Part shown: positions 13,166 to 25,062 of the stretch, in pieces
Layout of the letters: each line of letters opens with the position of its first letter
Numbering within the stretch: position 1 is the first letter of the stretch
Origin: Meconema thalassinum
Taxonomy: Eukaryota; Arthropoda; Insecta; Orthoptera; Tettigoniidae
Reading direction: 5' to 3'
NCBI GenBank assembly: GCA_946902985.2
Contig: OX336389.2
Span: 787,896,979 to 787,960,978, forward strand
Length of the DNA: 64,000 nt
Notes under the pieces: generated by a model
Told to the model about the DNA's origin: nothing
What the model saw: only the letters and a program-made list of their open reading frames with translations
Database searches by the model: none
Program-made: the position numbers and the translations under genes

Positions 13166-13354
13166 AACTCTGACAGGCTTTTTAAATGATTATTTATGGA
13201 TTATTTACTTTGTGGGGTTTGGAGCCATTTTTTCAGTGTTGCTTTAGGAAACAAAAGTTAGGTGCTTTTCAGTCAGTCAACGCGAATGTACCCAAAAGAG
13301 CTGGGTTATGCCCTAATCCTGAAAAATATTACATGAGATTAATAAATACACTAG

Positions 13355-13410
13355 GATGACCAGTTTTGATCGTCAAGCGATCATCATCAGATCCATTACA
13401 CTTAGGCTGT
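13355..13410 (-). ncRNA. Hammerhead-ribozyme-like motif of the Penelope-like element (probably degenerate)
   Basis: On the minus strand the core word CTGATGA (13,384-13,390) is followed by a perfect 6-bp stem (TGATCG/CGATCA) with a 5-nt loop and then AAAC. Penelope-like elements are known to carry small hammerhead ribozymes with this core (CUGAUGA, stem II, GAAA). Here the G of GAAA seems to be missing or replaced by A, which would remove a catalytic base, so activity is doubtful. It lies about 640 bp beyond the GIY-YIG reading frame on the same strand, as expected for the element's terminal repeat region. Confidence 0.5.
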
Positions 13411-14031
13411 AAAATCTATGTTTGCAAGTACAGGTGAAAATATATACAATATGTACAATTATTTAGTTGCAGTATTGGTAGTGAAACTTGTCAGTGTATG
13501 CTAGTTGTAGTATATATGATGTTAGGTGGAATGCTAAAATGGTGATAGATATCCAGAATTTGTCTGTTTGGAGTAACTATATGGTTGTACTGTATAGTGC
13601 AAGCTATTACTTATCTGGTTGGATGTCTTCCGTTCTGTAGCTGCGAGTAGTATCAACTTCCCTCTTGGAGCAGTGACGGTCGACTGAATTGGAATGTTGT
13701 ATCACTGAGCTGGTTTTTCCCTCCCCCCCGCCCCGTGTTCCTATGTGTTGTCTGTAGTCGATACATATGTAATTGTGACGTGTTGCCATGTCTAGATAAG
13801 ATGTATGCTATTGAATTCAGGAGATCTTCAACTATTAAAGACCGTAGAACATTCCCCGCCACGCGTAGATTATTAGCCATTCATACTAAGCGCACCCGAT
13901 CTTTTGAGGACTTCCCGGCACTTTTAATACTGCCGCGAATTCCGGCCTTGGTTTATTGAAGAAAAAGTACATCGTACTCCAGATCATGATAACATTTACC
14001 TATTAAAAACCCATATTTCCCCCCCTTTTTT
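13411..14031 (-). other. Probable 3' non-coding part of the Penelope-like element
   Basis: This stretch lies between the end of the GIY-YIG frame and the hammerhead-like motif. No coding signal was found; the open frames at 13,607-13,959 overlap on both strands and look like chance. Confidence 0.4.
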
Positions 14032-14960
14032 TTATCTAGCTTGGCTGTATCGCAAAGTTGTGTCTTGTTTCCGACAGGGTGTGAATTTTAGTAGAGTGAA
14101 GAGGGTTGAGCTCTCCATAAAAATGTGTTCATTTAGTTTGTTGGGATTGTTTCTTTTGGCTAGGTGTATCTCGATTGCTTCTTTTATGACAAGAGCTGAG
14201 CCTTTCGATTCGTGATGAATTATTTTTAGGTCCGTTTCAATGTTAGTGAAGCTGTGACCCGCGTCACGCATGTGTTCGCATACGGCTGAATGTGATCCGT
14301 ATCTTATCGCATTCCTATGTTCATTGTAACGTGTACCTACTCGTCTTCCACTCTGTCCGATGTAATTAGCTTGACAACCAGTGTCTTGGCACGTAAGAGA
14401 ATATACCCCTGACTTTGAATACTGGTCATGTTTATTTAGATTACTATTTTGCATGTGCCTACCGGTTGTGTTGTTCGTTGTGAATGCTATTTTTATGCAT
14501 TGCTTTTATAATAGATTAGGGATTTTATATGTCTTCGCATTCAAATAGTTGAAGCGCGCAATTTTTGTCTCATTACTGCCTGGTTTGGGAATCGTTTTAT
14601 CTTTATTTTAATTTTTGGCAATAATTTTGTTTATTTTGCTTGGGGGGAAATTGTTCTCCTTTGCTATTTGCTTAATGGTTTTTATTTCCTTATTATAATT
14701 GTCTTTTGACATGGGTATGGGTATTGAATTGAACCCCGCTAATTTATGCGTACTGGGGTGATTAGACTGATTGTCGATTGTATGCGAGGTTTGTGTGGCT
14801 TTCCAGAATATGGAATATGAAAGCTAGTTGTCTTTACGTTCAATAGTTATGTCGAGATAATTTATTTTTCGGTCTATTTCAGATTACTTAGTGAATTTGA
14901 TTGAGTGGTGTAGGCTATTAATGGATTGGAAAATTGTTTCTCCGCTTGTTAACTAACTCT
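14032..14960 (-). pseudogene. Penelope-like element: RT C-terminal remnant plus GIY-YIG endonuclease
   Basis: The open part (14,032-14,454) is 140 codons and holds a GIY-YIG domain: GVYSLTC at about residue 17, YIGQSGR at about 31, then an Arg and an EH pair, spaced as in Penelope-like element endonucleases. Upstream on the same strand, broken by stops and frame changes to about 14,960, are typical reverse-transcriptase C-terminal words: INYLDITI, a degraded KATQT in place of the usual RKPT, SNHPSTHKLAGF, and a basic linker rich in Lys and Ile leading into the endonuclease. In the family the RT copies RNA and the GIY-YIG domain nicks the target. The catalytic RT palm is absent, so this is a 5'-truncated dead copy. 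Confidence 0.88.
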
Positions 14961-15006
14961 TGATTTAACTAAAGGACCCAAAACGAGTATGTCATTGGTA
15001 CAAGAT

Positions 15007-15215
15007 TTTTTCTCGAACCCTAATTTTAAATAGGTATGCCATAACTCATTTTACTCGGGATGAACCCCTTTTTACCGTGAATTATTTATTTCTTACAATT
15101 CAGCTAAAGGGCCTAATTACATGACAAGACAGTACTTTATACGTACCCGACTATACCTTACTGTTTTTTTTTCCGATATCTCTTGAACTAATTATTGGAG
15201 GAAGTTACGCCAAGT
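15007..15215 (+). repeat. Diverged repeat, right of the Penelope-like element
   Basis: Words CTCGAACCC, ACTCGGGATGAACCCC, GGGCCTAATTACATG and CCCGACTATACC match 12,980-13,143 in order. A further partial unit starts near 15,170 (CCGATATCTCTTGAAC), so the original structure may have been tandem. Confidence 0.55.
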
Positions 15216-15703
15216 GTCTTATTAAATGGCATGACAGCACCCTTTCCCCAAATGTTGATAATGAAACCAAAACGAGTAGATGATCATTATTATTATTGAT
15301 TATCATTGATTAGTTGTGATAGCTATCCCGACAGAGATATTTTTTCCTAAGCGGGAAGAATGTTGAGAGGAATATTTCATTTAATGGGTTGGTTGAGGAA
15401 GAACACGGCTAAGTAGTTAATATTATTAATTTATGACAAGCAGGTGTGCTTTACCACGCATGGCCATATAGGTAGCGGCACGTGGGCATTGCTGAAGGTC
15501 ATGGTGGAGTTGAAGCAAGAATATACCTGTTTTGAGACCGTGGGTGATGGGACAGAGAGAGGTCGCTTGTGTAACGTGGCTAAATGGAATATTTGTTATT
15601 ATTATTATTATAAGTTAATTATTATTATTTAATTAAGCTGTTGAGGGTAGGTAGCTATTACTGAACAAGGCTTACCCTTACTGAGTGGGAGGAAGAGAGG
15701 AAT

Positions 15704-15717
15704 GGGGGGGGGGGGGG
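15704..15717 (+). repeat. Poly-G run
   Basis: Fourteen consecutive G residues followed by further G-rich sequence. It could fold as a quadruplex and is prone to sequencing error. Confidence 0.9.
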
Positions 15718-17563
15718 AGGGGGGAGAGAATGGGTGAATATCAGGATGGACAGCCACGGCTAAGTATTAAATACTTTCAGTGGTTTGCACTAGCAAGTAA
15801 GTTACGATTATATTTTTTTAAAATAGGCATTAACATTAGGAAACAGTTGAAGCCATTTGTGGCTGGAAGTGAGAAACACAGGTTCGTACGTTGTTAATCT
15901 CGTGACATTGCTCAATTCGCGGTAACCTGACTGCTGATTTCTGCTAGCGTGTTCTAAAGGATGCGGAGAGAGGACGGATTGTTGCTATGATAGACTCAGC
16001 GGGTTTATACTCATAAGTCTATATCCCAAGTGAACAATTTCCTTTCTTACACGTTTTAGAAATGCAGGCATAAACATGTTTTAAGGTTATAGGAAAGGTA
16101 CAAGATATACTGGACTAGAATTGCGTATATTGCCAATTCAGCAGTAATTGTAAACTACCCTGGTGTCTCTATTGGACTTTGGACTTGCATGTCCATGTGA
16201 TCAGAATTGCGATGCGTGGAAGCTGTTGATGCGAGTGGTGTGTGGTGTATAAAAGGGCGATGTTTGTGTAATTACTTGCCAAAACGTTGCAGTTCATGTT
16301 CTTGTTTAACAGGTTCTTTACGTGTTGGTGGAAAATACTTGAAATATTAGTGGGGTAATGAGCCCCCCTGAGCTCATTGATCGGTGATATTACTGCTAAT
16401 GTCCATGCACATGCGACGTTTTGTGATTGAACGCGCCCTGGATGCAGCGCGCGGCAAGTCATGAGAAAGGGATGGTGTCTTGACTCTGGACATTCACCCT
16501 GAAAATTTTTCTGAGCACTCATTATTATGCTTTCTGCTTGTTAAAGTCTCAGAACATTCCACATCGTCATTCAGCATCAGATAAACATTATTATGTTTCC
16601 GGATGTATTTTACGGTAAAGGTAATATACACCGCAGAGAGGCGGAAGGAAGTCATTAGACTGTCAACGACTTGAGTGCCGCTTGGAAGCAGCAGGCGAGC
16701 CCATGCTCGTCGCCTTACCGAGTTAGCAGCCGTCCGTGTCAGACGTGTTGTCTAGGAAACTTTTGTGAGCCGTCTCAGGGAGACGTGCTGAACTGTCCGT
16801 CGATAAGACGAGGAATCCAAAGTCCACCCGCAGGGTGAAGAAGTGTATTATTTCAACCATCGAATATTGTGCAGTATATTTTCACACCAATGAGTGCAGT
16901 GCAACGAAAATTGTGATTATTACCGTCCAAATTAGAGGAAATTATAAATCCGTCCGAGAGACGATGACCATAGTAATCCGCCCACGAGGTGAAGAAAATC
17001 GACAACCATCGAGTGTAATTTACTACTATAATGTGTGCAGTGAATGTTTAATCAACTGTACAGGCAATCTGTAAGACCATCAGTGAACAGTGCGGAAATT
17101 GTGCTATATTTCCGACAATATTATTTGGTCACATGTAACACCATATTTCAGCACATGGACCATCACGAGGGACGAGAAATATAGTGACGCTATTTGTAAT
17201 CCAACGTCATCATGTGTGGAAAGGCATAATACAATTCAAATTATTATTAACACACACCGTGAAGGGAATTGTTATGCAGGATTCTTATGATTCACAACGA
17301 TTTTTATTACCATAGAATCTGTGATCTTAACACTACATGTGTTACCTAGAATCTGTGAAGCAGACAGTGAGAGCCTCTTTTGATTATAACGTCTGCAATA
17401 AATTGTGTAAAGCCAGTGAGTCACATTCATATACTGTGCTTAATTCGATAAATTCTGTGAGAACACGTGTGAGATCTGATACGATGCATTATCACAACGT
17501 AAGCAACGTGTACGCTATACTTCAAGAACTAACCATTAGTGTAATGGAGTAGACCCCAGCTAT

Positions 17564-17818
17564 GTGAGAGAGATATCCGAAGAAGAGGAAACTTCGTCAT
17601 GGCAGGAGGACGAACTGACAACTACGAGGGACATGGAGCCAGGGAGCACATCAACCCAACAGCTAACCGCAGAGAGGAGATCTTGCACGCGAATTCAACT
17701 GGTAGACGCAGTAGAAGACTGGAACGGAGGAGGCTCGATCCTAGGAGTCTGGTTTGGAAGACCATTTGCAACCTTCCAGGTCTTGATAACACGTCCTCTA
17801 TGATGAATTTATGATGAG
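17564..17818 (+). other. Acidic/polar open stretch of unknown nature
   Basis: Two overlapping plus-strand frames (17,564-17,803 and 17,599-17,814) are open through a region with more balanced base composition than its surroundings. One starts with an acidic run of Glu and Ser and includes Thr-rich sequence; the other is Arg-rich. I recognise neither. It could be an exon, a fragment of a retrotransposon gag leader, or chance. GTAAGT at about 17,830 would serve as a splice donor but is weak evidence alone. Confidence 0.2.
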
Positions 17819-18313
17819 GTGAATTTTATGTAAGTCTACATCTTCTCTTTTGTACGGGTTTAGCTGTGGTAGATTAGAATGTAGTTAATTAACCGAACTC
17901 CGTTGATAACCAGCATAGACAGGATTTTCTAGTTAGATTTTTAAAATTTTCTTTTACAGTGAGAGTTAGTCACCGTTTGGTGCATTCTGGAAAGTGTCAG
18001 CAGGATGTAACGTACTGATATTTTTGCTAGACATGACCACCTATCACTTTGATTTGTTTTGGTCAACCCTTCATGTGGGTCAGATATTTTTGGAAGGATG
18101 GACAACCATTCTTTGGTTTATTTTCTTTTGTCGTTACCCCTTCCGAGACACTTCCAAGACGCCACTGTTTGTCATACTGGGCATATCAGTTAATGACCGA
18201 CTGTAGTCCATTGCCTTTATAATGAAGTTATGTTATTTACTGTTAATGTGCAGCTTTGAAGCCACATCGGTTCGAGTGAGAACACATGGGGATTATATTA
18301 AATATGCTCTACA

Positions 18314-18318
18314 GGCAT
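18314..18318 (+). repeat. Left target-site duplication of the BEL/Pao array
   Basis: GGCAT immediately before the first LTR is repeated immediately after the fifth LTR (46,876-46,880). Five base pairs is the usual duplication made by BEL/Pao integrases. Confidence 0.9.
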
Positions 18319-19540
18319 TGATCACTTTTGTGATACTTTCAATGGTTAGCTTGGCCCATTTGTCGGTCAAATTTTGTTTATTGTTACCGAGATCCCCGAA
18401 TGGTAATTATTTCTTTGTAAAGGTATTAATTGCTTAAACCATATGCATAATCTTGTTATCAATCACTTATTCATAGATATTATAGTTCTCACCTTGAGTG
18501 TTCCAGTCGCTCGCTACCTCAAGCGTCCTCACTCCCGACATACAGGGCATCTACTGGTTGATCCGCTGTCCGCTGAGTAGTGTCGACTGACGTCACCCTG
18601 ACTTTCGTTCGACCAATGGCAGGTTTTTTCTGGTCGGGCGATCTCCAGCTTCGAGATGGTTCCATGATCCCTATTTAAGACGCCACTTGCTGGCGTTCTT
18701 CACCACTTCTGATCAATCATCACTTCTGATCACTTCAACCTGCTGGTCACCGCTACTGCATCTCATGACACCATCGCTAGTCTCTACGCTACCTAGCAGC
18801 TACGTCACAAGATCTGCACCATGACGTATTGCTCAAGATGGCAAGAATAATTGCCAGCTGTTGTACTTTTCACCTTCACCTTAGAGAGGATACTTGGATT
18901 CGTCTTTCGAAATACTGCTGGATCATCACTTGGAAGCTATAAATGTCATTCCTTCGCAAGAAAAGAAGAGAAAGTTGACATTTTTATCAATGGTGAACAT
19001 ATCTCTAGGCCATGTACGCCTCCTTCTGAAGAAACCGTGAGGACTTTTAAATCAACATTTATGCTAGCTGGAACTTTTAAGGAGCTGGCTCTTCAAAGAT
19101 AAGTTTAATTTTATGAAGCATTTAAATTATACTAATCATTCTATACTCTTAATCAGTTTCATGGTTCTCTCTTTTTATAAAGTGCATTTTTATGTGTTAA
19201 GCTCAACTTCTCTCCAATTAAACAAGCTTGTTTCATTGACATTTCCTTAATCTGGGTTTCTGTCATCAGGCCCTCACACTTTTGCTCCATTTATAATTGT
19301 TCATTTCTGTGATAAGCACTTAAGTGCAATTTGTTTATTGATTATAAATTTATTATTAGAAATAAAAATTGTTAATGTATTGCTACCTACATTGGTTTTC
19401 TAGTCACGTATTTCATGCCCACTACCCCGCACCGCTTCAGTCTAATTTTCTTGACCACAGTAGTTATTTTGTCCAGGCTTTCGCCTGATGCGTTACCGTT
19501 CTCCCGTATGGGGAAGTTTTAGGGCAGAACTTATTCTCCA
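18319..19540 (+). repeat. BEL/Pao LTR 1 (outer, 5')
   Basis: This LTR is 1,222 bp. It starts TGATCACTTTTG and ends TTATTCTCCA. A TATA-like CTATTTAAGA lies at 18,671-18,680, followed by two copies of CACTTCTGATCA (18,704 and 18,721). A polyadenylation signal AATAAA is at 19,361-19,366. Private changes include a 1-nt loss in the GGTTTTTTCTGG run near 18,626 and GGTGAACAT where the others have GGTGTACAT. It shares ACACCATCG (near 18,770) only with LTR 5. The 83-codon frame at 18,851-19,102 has no recognisable domain. Confidence 0.95.
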
Positions 19541-19828
19541 CATATTTTTGGTGCCTCACCCCCGGGAAACATATCTGTTGCACCCTGGATCCCTATACAA
19601 ATTTCATATCTTGGATTTTACATTAACAATTTTTGTTCATTGTGTTTCAACACTAATTCACATTGTACGTTTCAGCTTGAGGCGCATGTTCAGCAGAAGA
19701 GGAGAGAAACGTAAGCTAAACCGGTTTCTTCCGCATCAGACTAAACCTTACTACCTAGCAAGCTGTCATCTTCTGGCTTCCAGTACTCGAAGTCACAATA
19801 TTGACGTGAGTAACAAACAACTTTTAAT
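19541..19828 (+). other. BEL/Pao leader of unit 1 with primer-binding site
   Basis: The leader is 288 bp from the LTR end to the Gag start. A candidate primer-binding site begins TGGTGCC at 19,549, 8 nt after the LTR, running into CTCACCCCCGGGAA. TGG is the complement of the tRNA CCA end, but I cannot assign the tRNA. GTGAGT at 19,806-19,811 resembles a splice donor. The equivalent sites in the other units start at 26,294, 33,040 and 39,786. The 139-codon frame overlapping this leader and gag is in a different frame and has no motif. Confidence 0.7.
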
Positions 19829-22800
19829 ATGCCTAACCTTGATGAAAAACTCAGCAACGCCAGAGCCTCTTGTAAGGGCAAGCTCACACGGTTTCGTACT
19901 TTCTTAACGGAGCTTGAACCCCAAGAGCGTAATCTTGACATAATTTCGCAGAGGCTTATGAATTATGAACAAGCCTTTGAGAAATATGATGAGATACAAT
20001 GCAGTATAGAAACTCAGCATCCGGACCAGCAAAGTGATAGGTTGGAAGTTGAAAAATTATACTATCAGGGATTTGCTGAAGCTAAACAGCTTATTAGGGC
20101 TTTAACTTTAAAAGAAAAACAAGAAGATCAAACTTCTGCAGCATCTTCTACATCTTCTTCACGCATTATATTACCCAAATTAGAAATACCCAAATTCACT
20201 GGTAAGGACATAGAATGGGAGCCATTTTTTGAATTATTCAATTCTTTAGTACATGAGAATACTTCTATACCAGTAATACAAAAATGTCACTACTTGCGTC
20301 TGGCAGTTCAAGGCAACGCACTTAACCTGATTCAAGCACTTTCTTTGACCAGTGATAATTATGAAGTTGCTCTGAATCTTCTTAAGGATAGATATGGGAA
20401 CATTCGTTTATCTATTCAACGCCATATACAAAGCTTATTCGAGTTACCTAACGTGCAAGCAGATAACAGTTTATCACTTCGTAAGTTGATTGACACTGCA
20501 GAGCTACACGTCAGAGCATTGTCCAATTTAAACCAACCTGTAAATCACTGGGATTTATTTCTAGTTCACCTTATTTCTGCAAGATTGGATGCAAATACAT
20601 TAAAAGCCTGGGAAACAGAACTTTCCCAGAATTTGCAATGCACTTATGAGGCGATTATTAACTTTTTGAAGGCCAGAAGCCAAGTCTTTTCCGCCATAGC
20701 TAATCAAAAAACTAGTAGTTCAGATTCAAAAGCCTTCTCAAAAGATAAGGTTAGCAGTTCTAATCAAAGAATTTTAAGATCACAGGCTCTTCCTGTTGAT
20801 GCTCGGTCACCTAACCAAATGCAAACGTGCGGTCTGTGTCAGCAATCGCATAATTTATACAATTGTGATGAATTTAAATCTTTATCAGTAGATGAAAGAC
20901 GAAAGTTCATTACGAACAAAAAACATTGTTTCAACTGTTTGTCAGGAACACATATGTTAAACAATTGCCGTTCACAACGTTTATGCTTTCATTGTAAGGC
21001 TAGACACCATTCCCTTTTGCACAGGCATGAAAGATCACGGTTATCAGGACCAAGCAGTTCCAATACCAAGTCTAATTCTGAGACTTCTCAAAATAGTGCG
21101 CAGTCGTATGCTCAAAGTTCTACCTCGCTTGGCAAAGTCCAGGTTTTATTATCTACCGTGCAGGTTCTATTGAAAAATTCTCACGGGAAATGGGTACCTG
21201 TCAGGGGATTATTAGACAATGCCGCTACCAACAATTTTATTAATGAATCTTTGGTACAAAAGTTAGGCCTCCCAAAACATCCTACCTCAATAGAGGTTAC
21301 AGGAATAAACTGCTCTAAATCGCAATCCTTAAGCTTTGCTAAAGTGGATCTGAAGGACTCTAATAATCTTGGTACGCAGTTGCAATTAGATTGTTTGATT
21401 ATCAAGTCTATAGGCAACAATATTCCTGGCACTTCTTATCCTATTCAAAGTTGGAATATCCCGAATTTTGTCCAGCTAGCTGACCCTCATTTCAACAGAG
21501 CTTCGCCCGTAGAGCTTCTTTTCAGCTCAAGCGTATTTTGGCAATGTCTTCATTCCAATAAAGTAAAAATTGCTCCTAATGTTTTCTTCCGCGAAACTGA
21601 TTTTGGTTGGATTGCTACTGGCCAAATATACCGTAATCCTATTCAAACTGTATCGAATTGTTATTTTGTTGGTACCGATTTGAGTCAAGAGCTAACCAAG
21701 TTCTGGGATCTTGAGAATGTTCAGGCTACTTCTTCTTCTTCTAACGAAATTTGTGAAAAGTTATACAAGGAAACCACTGTCCGTACTGCTGAAGGCAGAT
21801 TTATAGTAACTCTTCCACGTATTCCTAATCCTCCCGCCATTACGGGCTCGCATTCCAGAGCACTTAGGGCACTATTTGCTATTGAAAATCGGTTCAAACA
21901 AAATGCTTCTGTCAAAACTCAGTATGCTTCCTTTATGGAGGAATACGAATCATCTAATCACATGGAGGTAATTTCTAAATCAGAAGAAATTGACCATCCT
22001 TTAAATGAAATAGTTTATCTAAATCATCACCCGGTATGGAAAAATTCCTTAACACAAGACAATATAAGAGTAGTTTTCAATGGCTCATCACCAGATTCCA
22101 ATGGAATCTCTTTAAATGATACCTTGCAATGTGGTCCCGCGATTCAAACAGATCTCACCTCTGTTTTGCTTAATTTTCGAAGGTTTCCTATTGCTGTAAT
22201 CTCAGATATTAAGCAGATGTACCGGCAGATTCTCGTAAATTCTGAGCAGCAAGATCTGCAAAGAATATTGTGGCGCGATGAGAGTTCCAAACCCATAATG
22301 ATATTTAGATTGAAGACTGTGACATATGGCCTGAAGCCTTCAGCCTTTCTTGCGATTCGGTCTCTCCACATGTTAGCCGAGCAAGATGGTCATCTGTATC
22401 ATCCTTTGGCCTCTGAGTCATTAAAAACGGCATTTTATGTTGACGATTTCTTGTGCTCTTTCCCTAATATTTCTGAAGCACTCCTTGTGTGCGAAGATTT
22501 GAAATCCCTGCTCCTAGGAGGTGGTTTTCCGCTCCATAAATGGACTTCAAATTCTACTGAATTTATATCAAAATTTTCATCAGAGGTCCCAGCTGATGAA
22601 TTTGTTGCTATTCCTACTGATGAAGCAGCCGTAAAAGCATTGGGTGTTTTTTGGTGTCCTTCTTCTGATACCTTCTCTTATCAGGTACATCTGTCAGAAT
22701 CTCCCCCTGTAACTAAGATACAAGTTCTGTCAGAAATCGCAAAGATCTTTGATCCTTTGCAATATATTACTCCTATAGTTATTGTTGCAAAAATGTTCTT

Positions 22801-24948
22801 GCAAAAGCTTTGGTCATTAAAATCAGACTGGGATGAAAATCTCCCCCTTCCTCTTGTAGAAGAATGGTTAGAGTATCGCAGCAGTTTGCTGGATCTCTCC
22901 AAGGTTTCTATACCCCGCCCTTTAATTTCTAATCTCTTATGCCAGCAGTATGACCTGCATGTATTTTCTGATAGTTCAGAACGGGCTTATGGCTGTTGTG
23001 CATACATAGTAGGACGTTCCTCAGCCACTTTCCCTGGATTTTCTAATTTAGTGTGCGCTAAATCAAAGGTTGCTCCACTTAAAACAGTATCGTTGCCGAG
23101 ATTAGAATTATGCTCTGCTTTAATGGCAACAGAATTAGCTACTAAACTAAATGTCAGTTTATAGTTAAAATTTTCCCGCACATTTTTTTGGAGCGATTCT
23201 TCTATTGTATTAGCTTGGATTTCCAGCCTTCTTCTCATTGGAATACCTTTGTGGCAAATCGCGTTTCTAAGATTCATGAAGTCTCTCATTCTGAACAATG
23301 GAGACATGTTCCTAGCCGTGAAAACCCCGCGGATATAATATCACGTGGTTGCACGCCTAAGAAATTGATTTCTTCAGACCTGTACTGGAATGGTCCTCCT
23401 TGGCTAAGTCAGGAATCATCTTGCTGGCCTCGCTTAGCTAATCAATTTGCAGAAGAAATACCTGATGCCCGTAATGACCCTGTCACGTCGCATCTTACTT
23501 CTACTTCTACTAGCCTTTTTCATAGATACTCTTCATTTGATAAATTGATTCGTGTAGTGTCTTATATCTTCCGATGGAAATATTTAGTAATTGATCAACC
23601 TTTGAAGCCTCAACCCTTTCTCTCCAGAGTAGAGTTAGAATTTGCTACTTGCAAGATTTTGTTACTTGTTCAGCAGGAAGTATTTGCTCCTGAAAAGCAA
23701 GCTCTTATAAGTGGTAAAGATTTACCCAAGTCTAGCAGGCTTTCACCACTCACTCCTTTTCTAGACCAGGACGGCATAATACGTGTGGGTGGAAGATTAG
23801 CTATGTCTAGTTGTGAGGATGGGAAAAAGCATCCCATCATCCTTCCTTCTAAGCATCCTATCACTACCCTTATAATAAAAAAGTTTCATTATAAACACCT
23901 CCATGCTGGCACTCGCACCTTGCTCTGTCTAATTCGTGAACTCTACTGGATCATCAATGGCGTTCATGAGGTATCTTCTGTTGTCAAAAAGTGTATACCT
24001 TGCTTCAAGGTTAAACCACGGCCCGCCACGCAGATTATGGGTAATTTACCTCCATTTCGTTCAGAACCTAGTAAGCCCTTCGCTCTTACTGGGATCGATT
24101 ACGCAGGTCCTTACGTATATCAGACTAATCCCTCTTCATTTAAGCGCAAAATCTTAGGTAAACTTTACATCTCGTTATTTGTATGTATGGTGACGGGAGC
24201 TATCCACCTTGAGTTGGTTACGAACGCTTCTGTATCTTACTTTTTGGCCGCCTTTTCTAGATTTGCTGCTAGAAGGGGTGTTCCTTCTGAAGTTTTTTCA
24301 GATAATGCAAACATTTTTGTAAGCGCTTCTGATCTCTGGAAAAAAGTGTTAAGCTCCCCTTCTGCTAAAGAAAAAATTCCCAACTTTTCCTATTCTAAAG
24401 GTTTCAAATGGCATTTCACCCCGCCTTATGCTCCCCATCATGGGGGCCGATGGGAGTCCTGCATCAAACTTACTAAAAGACAGCTTAAGAAAACTCTTGG
24501 TCCTACCATACTTTCTTATGAGGAATTCAACTCTTTAATTATTCAAGTCGAAGGTATTGTAAATTCCAGACCTCTGACCCCTCTTTCAAACGATCCTAAG
24601 GATCTTTTACCTTTAACACCCAGTCACTTCCTGATTGGCTGTTCGCTTGCTGCTACTCCGCCTTTGCTGGTTCGACGCTGTGATCCTAACTTACCTATCT
24701 TTTGGAGAAAAGTAGAATCTTTGCGCTGTTCTTTTTGGCGCCGATGGAAGTTAGAATATCTCAGCTTGCTAAATAGGCGTGAGAAATGGCGGCTTCCTCA
24801 ACCAGATGTACGAGTGGGGGACATGGTTCTTCTTCGAGACCCATCTCCGACTCTCGTGTGGAAACTAGGCAGAGTTATTCACTGCCACTTTGGCCGTGAT
24901 AAACGCGTCAGAGTTGTTGATGTTTTAACTAGTAAAGGTCTATACTAG
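19829..24948 (+). pseudogene. BEL/Pao Gag-Pol, unit 1 (stop plus 1-nt deletion)
   Basis: The polyprotein starts at an ATG (MPNLDEK) and runs 1,111 codons through Gag, three zinc-knuckle motifs, protease and RT into RNase H, then meets TAG at 23,162-23,164. A 1-nt deletion near 23,225 (CCAGCC where units 2 and 3 have one more A) shifts the frame; the rest of RNase H and the whole integrase are open in the shifted frame to 24,948. RT has YVDD near residue 870. RNase H, which removes RNA from the hybrid, is split, so this copy cannot make a complete polyprotein. Both lesions recur exactly in unit 4. Private missense changes include Arg to Ile near residue 964 and Lys to Asn after the second catalytic Asp of integrase. 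Confidence 0.93.
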
Positions 24949-25062
24949 ACCCATCTCTGCTATCTCTGTTTTGCCTTTCGAGTCTTAGTGTCTCCTCGTC
25001 TGTTATCCATGTTTTGCTTTGACTGATTCTTTTGTTTGTTTTCATTCGGAGTTCTCGGAGCA
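24949..25062 (+). other. 3' untranslated stretch and polypurine-like tract, unit 1
   Basis: These 114 bp lie between the Gag-Pol stop and LTR 2. The last bases (TTCGGAGTTCTCGGAGCA) are only moderately purine-rich, so the plus-strand primer tract is weak or atypical. The same sequence precedes LTRs 3, 4 and 5. Confidence 0.55.

Larger units (their letters stand above)
15216..18313. other. Unassigned DNA with simple repeats
   Basis: No gene recognised with confidence. It includes an ATT microsatellite (about 15,594-15,630), an uninterrupted 14-G run (15,704-15,717) within a G-rich patch, and an open frame on the minus strand (16,169-16,522, 117 codons) with no motif. A possible exon-like stretch is listed separately at 17,564-17,818. 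Confidence 0.5.

Noticed and set aside
16169..16522. 117-codon minus-strand frame
   Set aside because: No recognisable domain, signal or neighbour support.
18851..19102. 83-codon frame repeated in LTRs 1-4 (also 25,596, 32,342, 39,088)
   Set aside because: It is repeated only because the LTRs are near-identical. It has no domain, is broken in LTR 5, and overlaps the expected transcript-start/R region.
19488..19907. 139-codon frame across the LTR end, leader and gag start (also in units 2-4)
   Set aside because: It runs over the primer site and into gag in a different frame, and no motif is visible.
23188..24948. Separate 586-aa protein starting at an ATG after the unit 1 stop
   Set aside because: The first residues are out-of-frame read-through of RNase H sequence; it is the frameshifted remainder of pol.
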